Assembly: GCA_009691855.1 (NCBI GenBank)
Contig: SIAI01000030.1
Location: 1 to 55,484 of the forward strand
Direction of reading: 5' to 3'
Source: Planctomycetota bacterium
Lineage (GTDB): Bacteria > Planctomycetota > UBA1135 > GCA-002686595
DNA: 55,484 nt
Part shown: piece after piece, positions 38,653 through 45,106 of the stretch
Layout of the letters: each line of letters opens with the position of its first letter
How positions within the stretch are numbered: the stretch's first letter is position 1
Program-made: the position numbers and the translations under genes
Notes under the pieces: model-generated
Told to the model about the DNA's origin: nothing
Seen by the model: the letters and a program-made list of their open reading frames with translations, nothing else
The model's database searches: none

Positions 38653-39717
38653 ATGGACATCTCGGAGATCCAAGTCGACGGCTACGAGCGCGTTGCCCGT
38701 TGCCGCGACCCGCGCTCGGGCCTGCACGCGCTCATCGCGATCCACGACACGACTCTGGGGCCCGCGCTGGGCGGGCTACGCATGCTGCCGTACGCTTCGG
38801 AGGATGAGGCGCTGTTCGACGTGCTGCGCCTGGCCAAGGGCATGACCTACAAGTCGGCGGTCGCCGACACGGGCCTCGGCGGCGGCAAGTCGGTCATCCT
38901 CGGCGACCCGATCAAAAAGTCGCGCGCGCTGTTCGAGGCCATGGGGCGCTTCGTGGACGCCATGGGCGGCCGCTACATCACGGCCGAGGACATGAACATC
39001 GGCATCGCCGACCTCGAGATCGTGCGCACGCAGACCCGCTGGGTCTCGGGGCTCAAGCGCGAGAGCGGCAGCTCCGGCAACCCGAGCCCGTACACGGCCT
39101 GGGGCTGCCTGCAGGGCCTGCGCGCGGTGCTGGAAGAAGTGTGGAGTGCGGGCGATTTCCGCGGCAAGCGCTTCCTCCTCCAAGGCGTCGGCGCGGTCGG
39201 CGGACGTCTGGCCGAGCTGCTCAAGGAGCGTGGCGCACACGTGATCATCTGCGACATCAACGCCGCGCGCGTCAAAGAGCTGCAGCAGAAGCACGGCTTC
39301 GAGGCCGTGCCCGACGAGGGCCACATGTCGGTGCCGTGCGACGTCTACGCGCCCTGCGCGCGCGGCGCGACGCTCAACGACGAGAGCATCCCGCTCTTGC
39401 GCTGCAAGGCCGTTGCGGGCTGCGCCAACAACCAGCTGCGCGAGCCGCGCCACGCGGACGTGCTGCGCCAGAAGGGCATCCTCTACGCGCCGGACTACGT
39501 GATCAACGCCGGCGGGATCATCAACGTCGGCATGGAGTTCGTGCCCGGCGGCTACGACGAGGCCAAGTCGATGGCCAAGATCGACGGCATCTACGGTGCG
39601 CTCAAGCGCGTGTTCGCGCTCTCGAAGGAGCACGACCTCAACACGCGCGAGGCCGCCGAGCAGCTCGCGGAGATGCGCCTGAAGCGCGGCCGCGACGAGA
39701 ATGCCAAGCGCCGGTGA
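38653..39717 (+). CDS. Leucine dehydrogenase-type amino acid dehydrogenase
   Basis: A 354-residue member of the Glu/Leu/Phe/Val dehydrogenase family, at the usual length for leucine dehydrogenase. The substrate domain has GPALGGLRMLPY and GMTYKSAVADTGLGGGKSVI with the two catalytic lysines, then AEDMNIGIADLEIV. The NAD domain follows at about residue 170 (FLLQGVGAVGGRLAELLKE, with Asp in VIICDINAAR favouring NAD over NADP) and VAGCANNQL and DYVINAGGIINVG close the active site. It catalyses reversible oxidative deamination of branched-chain amino acids and may feed catabolism or branched acyl-CoA supply. Divergent from dinG and convergent with the kinase gene. Specificity for Leu rather than Val or Phe is inference. 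Confidence 0.9.
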   Translation: MDISEIQVDGYERVARCRDPRSGLHALIAIHDTTLGPALGGLRMLPYASEDEALFDVLRLAKGMTYKSAVADTGLGGGKSVILGDPIKKSRALFEAMGRFVDAMGGRYITAEDMNIGIADLEIVRTQTRWVSGLKRESGSSGNPSPYTAWGCLQGLRAVLEEVWSAGDFRGKRFLLQGVGAVGGRLAELLKERGAHVIICDINAARVKELQQKHGFEAVPDEGHMSVPCDVYAPCARGATLNDESIPLLRCKAVAGCANNQLREPRHADVLRQKGILYAPDYVINAGGIINVGMEFVPGGYDEAKSMAKIDGIYGALKRVFALSKEHDLNTREAAEQLAEMRLKRGRDENAKRR

Positions 39718-39798
39718 GCGCGTGAGCGCGGACCCGCGCCGCTGCGGCGCGGGGCAGCCCTCGGCCGCGGAGCAGCGGGGCGCGAGGCCCGCGCACCC

Positions 39799-40725
39799 CT
39801 ATTCTTTGCGCAGGAAGTCGACCAGGTCGGCTTCGAGCTCGCGCAGCCCGTAGTCCATCACCGTCAGGCAGCGGTAGGTGATCTTGTCCAGCGCTTCCGG
39901 CGTGTTCGGGTTGAGCGTGCGCGGCGGCGGGTAGGAGAGGAAGTAGGACAGCGACAGGCGCTCGACCTCGCCGCCCTGCTCGCGGCCGGCGTACTGCCAG
40001 GGCGCGTCGTCGAAGGGCAGCGTGCCGGTCAGGATCTCGTACAGCATCACGCCGATGCCCATCACGTCCGCCTTGTTGTTGCGCAGCAACAGCGGGTTGT
40101 AGTGCGGCGTGGTGGAGATCAGCGTCTCCTTGTTCGTACGCAGCGCCGGGTCGATCAGCACCACCGAGCCCGAGGGCTTGATGAGCACGTTCTCGGGCTT
40201 CAGGTCGCCGTGGTAGGGCAGGGCGCCGGACTCGTTCAGGTCCTGCAGTGCGCGTGAGATGGCCAGGAACCAGTTCAGGCGGATGCCCTCGAGGGCACGG
40301 ATCTTCTCGCGCAGCGTCTTGCCGCGCACGTACTCCATCACCATCACCGGGCGCCCGTCGATCTCGAACTGGTCGCGCACGCGCACGATGTTGGGGTGCT
40401 TGACGTCGGTCAAGAGCTGCACCTCGCTGCGTACGAGCGCGTCGATCTCGTGCATGTCGAGGAAGTCGATGCGCACGCCGTCGGGGCGGAAGAACACGGC
40501 CTCGCCCGGGGTCTCGTCGGGGCTGATCCACTCCTGCGAGCGCTCGTCGGTTATCTCGACGAAGCGCGTCACGTAGCGCCCGCCGCCGGCGACGTCGCCG
40601 AGCTTGAGCGCGACCTTGCGGCCCTGCGCGTCTTCGGCGAGGTACACGTACGCGAACCCGCCGCGGCCGAGGAATTTCTGCACGCGGTAGGAACCGAGGT
40701 ACTCGCCGGCCTGGAGCTTGATCAT
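39799..40725 (-). CDS. Serine/threonine protein kinase, atypical DPA motif
   Basis: A 308-residue cytosolic kinase domain with no extra sensor region. The glycine loop is GRGGFAYVY (20-28), the ATP lysine is Lys41 in VALKLG, and the alpha-C Glu is Glu101. About 50 residues are inserted between them (44-95). The catalytic loop is HGDLKPEN (172-179), with Gly in place of the Arg of HRD, and the DFG motif is DPA (192-194). The activation segment is very short (TPHYNPLLL) before KADVMGIGVMLYEILTG. All catalytic Lys and Asp residues remain, so activity is plausible, without RD-type regulation by loop phosphorylation. Substrate unknown. It is alone, convergent with the dehydrogenase gene. Confidence 0.88.
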   Translation of the reverse strand: MIKLQAGEYLGSYRVQKFLGRGGFAYVYLAEDAQGRKVALKLGDVAGGGRYVTRFVEITDERSQEWISPDETPGEAVFFRPDGVRIDFLDMHEIDALVRSEVQLLTDVKHPNIVRVRDQFEIDGRPVMVMEYVRGKTLREKIRALEGIRLNWFLAISRALQDLNESGALPYHGDLKPENVLIKPSGSVVLIDPALRTNKETLISTTPHYNPLLLRNNKADVMGIGVMLYEILTGTLPFDDAPWQYAGREQGGEVERLSLSYFLSYPPPRTLNPNTPEALDKITYRCLTVMDYGLRELEADLVDFLRKE

Positions 40726-40788
40726 GGGGTTTAGCCTTGAGCTGGTCGTTGACCCCGGTCGGGGTGCAGGGTCTTTCGATCCGGATCC

Positions 40789-41304
40789 CTACTGGGATTG
40801 AGGCAATCCCTCGTCCGGAGCGCGGGGCTTCGGAGGCGTGGATGGGGCCGCGGGAAAGGGGCTCTCGAGCGTGTCAGCGGTGGTCCGCACGGCGTTCGCT
40901 TCCATCGATCCAGAACCCGGACCGAGGGTCGGGTCGAGCTCGACGAGCTCGCAGTCGTCGCCTGCACCGAGGATGCGCTGGGCGCCGACGGCGATCGTGC
41001 CGGTGCCGACCCAGGCGGGTTCCTCTTCGTGCGGCAGGTAGCGATAGGCCCGACCCAGGCCGTCGATCAGGCCCAGGTCTTGGTTCCAGGGGTTGCGCAC
41101 GAGGTACACGGAGTCGCGCACGAGCCCGCGCTCCTGGAACAGCACGACCAGGCCGAGCCGCTCACCAGCGCTGCGCACCTCCCAGGTCTTCGCCTGCGTT
41201 CCGACGCGCACGAGCGGAGTCGGCGAGCTGGACAGCGAGCGTGTCGCGATCGTGCGACAACCGAGGGTGAGCGCGAGCGCGCCCGTGAGCAGCAAGGCCT
41301 TCAT
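40789..41304 (-). CDS. Small lipoprotein of unknown function
   Basis: A 171-residue protein from the ATG at 41304. It has a short lipoprotein signal (MKALLLTGALALTLGC, Cys16). The body reads WEVRSAGERLGLVVLFQERG and DSVYLVRNPWNQDLGLIDGL, then YRYLPHEEEPAWVGTG, a compact beta-rich domain of about 85 residues that I do not recognise. A proline-rich acidic tail (PFPAAPSTPPKPRAPDEG) follows. No Shine-Dalgarno; GATAGGCG lies about 7 bases upstream of the ATG. It is divergent from the methionine aminopeptidase gene. Confidence 0.7.
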   Translation of the reverse strand: MKALLLTGALALTLGCRTIATRSLSSSPTPLVRVGTQAKTWEVRSAGERLGLVVLFQERGLVRDSVYLVRNPWNQDLGLIDGLGRAYRYLPHEEEPAWVGTGTIAVGAQRILGAGDDCELVELDPTLGPGSGSMEANAVRTTADTLESPFPAAPSTPPKPRAPDEGLPQSQ

Positions 41305-41426
41305 CGACCGCCGCCTATCGGCTCGCGCCTGCGCGGACTCGCGTTCGATCTCCGATCGCGTGCGCTGCGTTCGCGCCGCGCCCAGCACCCGACAATTGCG
41401 AGTTCCTCATGCCCAGGCGCGTGCCC

Positions 41427-41432
41427 TAGAAT
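41427..41432 (+). promoter_or_regulatory. Candidate -10 of a leaderless promoter (methionine aminopeptidase)
   Basis: TAGAAT, 9 bases before the ATG at 41442; no Shine-Dalgarno. Confidence 0.45.
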
Positions 41433-41441
41433 GCACGGCTC

Positions 41442-42335
41442 ATGGACGCACACGCTCTCGACTGTCATCGCCGCGCCGGGAAGATCGCCAAGGACTGTCG
41501 CGACTGGGCCGCGCGCAACATCCAGCCCGGAGTGCGCGTGCGCTACGTGCTCGAGACGGTCGAGGACATGATTCGCGCCGCCGGTGCCGAGCCGGGCTTC
41601 CCCGCTCAATCGAGTCGCAACTCGATTGCCGCGCACTACTGCAGCGCGCCCGGCGACGAGCTCACGTACGAAGAGGGCGACTGCGTCAAGGTGGACATCG
41701 GCGTACACATCGACGGCTACGTGGCTGACACCGCGGCGTCGGTCGACCTGTCGGCGGACGGGTGCTGGAAGGCGCTGATCAAGGCCTCGGCCGACGCGCT
41801 GGCTGCGGCCATCGCCACCGTCGGCCACGGTGTCAAGGTCGGCAAGGTCGGCGCGGCCATCGAGCGCACGATCATGGCCGCCGGCTACCAGCCGGTGCGC
41901 AACCTGACCGGTCACGGTCTGGGGCGCTGGAAGGTCCACACCCCTCCGCAGATCCCGAACTACGGCGAAAACGGCGGCGGGACGCTGGTCGAGGGCATGG
42001 TCTTCGCCATCGAGCCCTTCGCCTGCAACGGGCGCGGCTACATCCGCGAGCGCGGGCGCGCGGAGGTGTTCATGATGGTGCACCCGCCCAAGAAGGCGAA
42101 GGGGCTGGACAAGGACGTGCTCAAGGCCATCGAGGCCTGGCGTGGCCTGCCGATCGCGCGCCGCTACTTCCGGGACCTGGACGGCGTGGCGCTGGAAGAC
42201 ACGCTCTCGAAGCTCGCCAAGCAGGGCTCGCTCATGCGTTACCCGCCCCTGGTCGAAGAGGAAGGCGTGATGGTCGCGCAGACCGAGCACTCGCTGTATC
42301 TCGGACCCGATGGGGTGGAGATCCTGACGGCGTGA
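41442..42335 (+). CDS. map: Type II (archaeal-type) methionine aminopeptidase
   Basis: A 297-residue M24 metallopeptidase that removes the initiator Met. Metal ligands are Asp85 and Asp96 (KVDIGVHIDGYVADTA), His158 (LTGHGLGRWKVHTPP), Glu191 (FAIEPFA) and Glu282 (QTEHSLYL). The substrate-side His65 is in SIAAHYCSAPGDE. The roughly 90-residue stretch between Glu191 and Glu282, with the helical KAKGLDKDVLKAIEAW insertion, and FPAQSSRNSIAAHY are type II features; bacterial MetAPs are usually type I. Whether a type I copy exists elsewhere is unknown. It overlaps the glycosyltransferase gene by GTGA (42332-42335). Confidence 0.88.
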   Translation: MDAHALDCHRRAGKIAKDCRDWAARNIQPGVRVRYVLETVEDMIRAAGAEPGFPAQSSRNSIAAHYCSAPGDELTYEEGDCVKVDIGVHIDGYVADTAASVDLSADGCWKALIKASADALAAAIATVGHGVKVGKVGAAIERTIMAAGYQPVRNLTGHGLGRWKVHTPPQIPNYGENGGGTLVEGMVFAIEPFACNGRGYIRERGRAEVFMMVHPPKKAKGLDKDVLKAIEAWRGLPIARRYFRDLDGVALEDTLSKLAKQGSLMRYPPLVEEEGVMVAQTEHSLYLGPDGVEILTA

Positions 42336-44008
42336 AGGTCGCCCTGGTGACGACGCCACCTTCGGTGCGCTCGGGGATCGGCGACTACACGCGGCATCTG
42401 CTGCCGTACCTGCGCGAGAGCTGCGAGGTCGAGGTGTTCGTGCAGCACGGCCACGACGAGCCGGGCTGGAAGGGCGAGAAGGCGCGCCTCGCGCGCGAGC
42501 TCGATCCGCGCAAGTTCGACCAGGTGCTGTACCAGCTAGGCAACGAGCAGGCGCATGCCTTCATGCCGCGCATGATCCGAGCGATAGGCGGGACAGTCGC
42601 GCAGCACGACTGGGTGCTGTTCGACATGGCCATGGCCGCCTGGCCCGGGCTGGTGCGCGGCGGGGCGAAGGGCCACGCGCTCGCGCTGCGCGAGGGCGGC
42701 CTGCAACAGACGCAGATCTACCTCTGCAATTGGCTCGAACGCCGCCGGCAGCGCACGCGGCCGACGCCACCGCTGGCGATGGAGGGCCTGCTCGGCAGCC
42801 TGCTGTTCGGCTGGCACACGTCTGAGCCAGGCGCGCGCTGGACGACCGACTTCGCCGGCCTGCGTATCCCCGGCCGGGGCGTCGAGCGTGTGCGCATCGA
42901 GTTCCACGTCGATCCGGGGCGCAGCCTGCGCGTGCACGAGGGCGCCCAGCTGCTGGTCGAGGAGTGCGCCGGCTCGCTCGAGTTGCAGCCGCGCAACGGC
43001 GAGCTGCCCGAGCTCTTGCTGGAGACCACCGGCATCCGCGTCACGGCCCAGCAGCGCCAGCTTGGCGACGCGCGTCGCCTGGGCTGCGCGGTGCGGCGCG
43101 TCGCTTGGCGCGATGCGCTGGGCGAGCACGAGCTCGATCTCTCGGTTCCGTGCAGCGTGCCGCCCGCGCCGGTCACGCTCTCGCGCGACCGCTTCCAGCT
43201 GCCCTTGAATCGCTCGGTGGTGCGCTTCGCCGACGCCTTCATCGTGCACAGCCGCTACGTGGCCGAGCGCATCCGCGAGGAGCGCAACGCGCACACGCCG
43301 CTAGGCGTCCTGCACCACGGATCGCTGGATCGCTGGCGCGACGGCGATCGGCGCGTGGCGCGTCGCGCGCTGGGCCTCCCCGAGGACTGGGTGCAGTCGT
43401 GTCTGGTGGTCAGCTTCGGCGGGGTCCAGGCCCACAAGCGCATCGACAAGGTGCTGCTGGCGCTGGCCGCGGCGCGCGCGCAGCGCCAGGACGTGCGCCT
43501 GATCCTGGCCGGCACGATCCACGCCGGCGACTTCGATCCGCTGCGCATGGCGCAGCAGCTCGGTCTGCAGGACGCCGTGCGCTTCACCGGCTACCTCAGC
43601 GAGGTCTCGGCCTGGGATTGGCTGCACGCGGCCGACTTCGCCATCAACCTGCGCGGTCCGACGACCGGCGGAACCTCGGGCGGCATCTTCCAGGCCTTCT
43701 CCATGGGTCGCGCGGTGATCGCCAGCGACGCGGCCGAGCAACGCGAGTTGCCCGAGGCCTGCGTGGTGCGCGTGCCGCTGGGCGCGGGCGAGGTCGAGGG
43801 CCTGGCGCGCGAGCTGATGGCGCTGCGCGACGACACGCCGCGCCGCGACCGGCTGGAGAGCGCGGTGCGCGAGTTCGTGCGCAACGAGTGTCACTGGCGC
43901 GTCGTCGCCGGCCAGTACGTGCACTACTTGCAGTCGTTCCCGCGCGCACGCGCCACGCGCCGCGGGCTGGTGTCGCTGCGCGTCGGCCTGCAGCGCTCCG
44001 CGCTGTGA
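42332..44008 (+). CDS. Group 1 glycosyltransferase with an inserted beta-rich domain
   Basis: A 558-residue GT-B enzyme starting at GTG 42332 inside the aminopeptidase stop. The N-terminal domain (1-150) begins VKVALVTTPPSVRSGIGDYT and has FDQVLYQLGNEQAHAFMPRM. Residues about 165-290 are an inserted, strand-rich domain (RVRIEFHVDPGRSLRVHEG and LELQPRNGELPELLLETTG) not expected in a minimal glycosyltransferase. The C-terminal donor domain resumes near 295 (DAFIVHSRYVAERI) with VVSFGGVQAHKRIDKVLLAL, VRFTGYLSEVSAWDWLHAAD and PTTGGTSGGIFQAFSMGRAV. It probably builds a surface glycan. The methyltransferase gene follows after 159 bases with its own promoter. Confidence 0.87.
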   Translation: MKVALVTTPPSVRSGIGDYTRHLLPYLRESCEVEVFVQHGHDEPGWKGEKARLARELDPRKFDQVLYQLGNEQAHAFMPRMIRAIGGTVAQHDWVLFDMAMAAWPGLVRGGAKGHALALREGGLQQTQIYLCNWLERRRQRTRPTPPLAMEGLLGSLLFGWHTSEPGARWTTDFAGLRIPGRGVERVRIEFHVDPGRSLRVHEGAQLLVEECAGSLELQPRNGELPELLLETTGIRVTAQQRQLGDARRLGCAVRRVAWRDALGEHELDLSVPCSVPPAPVTLSRDRFQLPLNRSVVRFADAFIVHSRYVAERIREERNAHTPLGVLHHGSLDRWRDGDRRVARRALGLPEDWVQSCLVVSFGGVQAHKRIDKVLLALAAARAQRQDVRLILAGTIHAGDFDPLRMAQQLGLQDAVRFTGYLSEVSAWDWLHAADFAINLRGPTTGGTSGGIFQAFSMGRAVIASDAAEQRELPEACVVRVPLGAGEVEGLARELMALRDDTPRRDRLESAVREFVRNECHWRVVAGQYVHYLQSFPRARATRRGLVSLRVGLQRSAL

Positions 44009-44094
44009 CCCGGGAGTTACCGAGGTTCCTGGCGCCCCGGCACGGCCACAGCGCGGTTTCCGCGTCCGCGTGGAGATGCGCGCGCCAAGCGACC

Positions 44095-44124
44095 TTGACA
44101 GGTTTTGCCCGAGCGCCGGATACT
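44095..44124 (+). promoter_or_regulatory. Candidate sigma-70-type promoter (methyltransferase)
   Basis: TTGACA (44095-44100), an 18-base spacer and GATACT (44119-44124, 4 of 6 to TATAAT). The leader of about 37 bases contains GGAGG at 44149-44153, 14 bases before the ATG at 44168. This is the only clear -35/-10 pair with consensus TTGACA that I found. Confidence 0.55.
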
Positions 44125-44167
44125 CTGTGCATTCGAACTGCCGCAAGCGGAGGACTCCAAGAAGCCC

Positions 44168-45103
44168 ATGTCGAATGACTCCGCAGGCCGACGGGACGGC
44201 AGTCTGGCCGCCGAGGAGCTCCACGCGACCGTGTCGCGCAGGGACGAGAGTCGGGAGATCGATTGTCCCGCGTGTGGTGGTGCCGGACACGGAGAGGTGA
44301 CCCTGCGCTGGGGAATCCGGATCGTCCGCTGTGGCTGCGGGCTCGTGTTCGCCAACCCCCAACCCTCGGAGCAGGCGCTGGCCGCCTACTACGGCCCGGA
44401 GTACTTCCAGCGCAACTCCGAGAAGTTCCTGGATCGCCCCATGCGGCGCGACGTGCGGCTGCGTTTCGAGCGCTACCTCTCCGCCGTGCGTCAGTATTCC
44501 ACCGGCAAGCGCGTGCTCGACGCCGGATGTGGCACCGGGATGTTCCTGACCTTGTGCCGCGAGGCAGGCCTCGAGGTGAAGGGCGTCGAGCTCTCCGACT
44601 ACGCCGCGCGAATCGGGCGCGAAGAGCTTGGGCTCGACATCCACACGGGCATGCTCGAGGAACTGGGGGATTCCCGCCTCTTCGACGCGGTCACGATGTG
44701 GGACTTCCTCGAGCACACGCGGGATCCGCTGGCGGTCCTGCGTTCGGCCAGGGCGTTGATCCCTGACAGCGGTCACGTCTTCCTGACCGTGCCGAACGTG
44801 GGCAGCTGGTGGGCGCGCGGCATGGGTGCCAACTGGATCGGTTTCGACAAGGCGAGCGAGCACCTCTTCTACTTCACGAGCCACAGCCTGCGCTTGCTGC
44901 TCGAGCGCGCCGGCTTCGAGCCCCTGAGCATTCGTCCACACGCCTGGGTGTGCACGGCGGAGTTCCTCTTCAGCCGCGGCAAGAAGGCGTGGCCGCGCGC
45001 CTCGGGCTTGTTCGACGCGACGACCAGGATGCTGCGCCTGCGCGAGCGCGTCATCCGCTTCCCCTCGGCCAACCTCCTCGCCGTGGCGCGGAAGTCTCGC
45101 TGA
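44168..45103 (+). CDS. SAM-dependent methyltransferase with N-terminal zinc ribbon
   Basis: A 311-residue methyltransferase. Residues 33-60 hold a zinc-ribbon-like pair of CPACGG and VRCGCGLVFANP. The class I core follows from about 105 (RVLDAGCGTGMFLTLCREAG, motif I), VKGVELSDYAARIGREELG, LFDAVTMWDFLEHTRDP (motif IV) and GHVFLTVPNVGSWWARGMG. This layout (zinc ribbon plus Methyltransf_23) is typical of enzymes in exopolysaccharide or lipopolysaccharide loci. It lies next to a glycosyltransferase gene and is convergent with mutS, with 3 bases between their stop codons. Confidence 0.88.
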   Translation: MSNDSAGRRDGSLAAEELHATVSRRDESREIDCPACGGAGHGEVTLRWGIRIVRCGCGLVFANPQPSEQALAAYYGPEYFQRNSEKFLDRPMRRDVRLRFERYLSAVRQYSTGKRVLDAGCGTGMFLTLCREAGLEVKGVELSDYAARIGREELGLDIHTGMLEELGDSRLFDAVTMWDFLEHTRDPLAVLRSARALIPDSGHVFLTVPNVGSWWARGMGANWIGFDKASEHLFYFTSHSLRLLLERAGFEPLSIRPHAWVCTAEFLFSRGKKAWPRASGLFDATTRMLRLRERVIRFPSANLLAVARKSR

Positions 45104-45106
45104 GGG

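Noticed and set aside
39714..39729. GTGAGCGC repeated twice at the leucine dehydrogenase stop, with GTGA overlaps and an 8-base (2 modulo 3) spacing, like a third start-codon relay.
   Set aside because: The frame that follows is only about 35 codons, has no recognisable product and runs into the antisense of the kinase gene; an 8-base repeat in GC-rich DNA can arise by chance.
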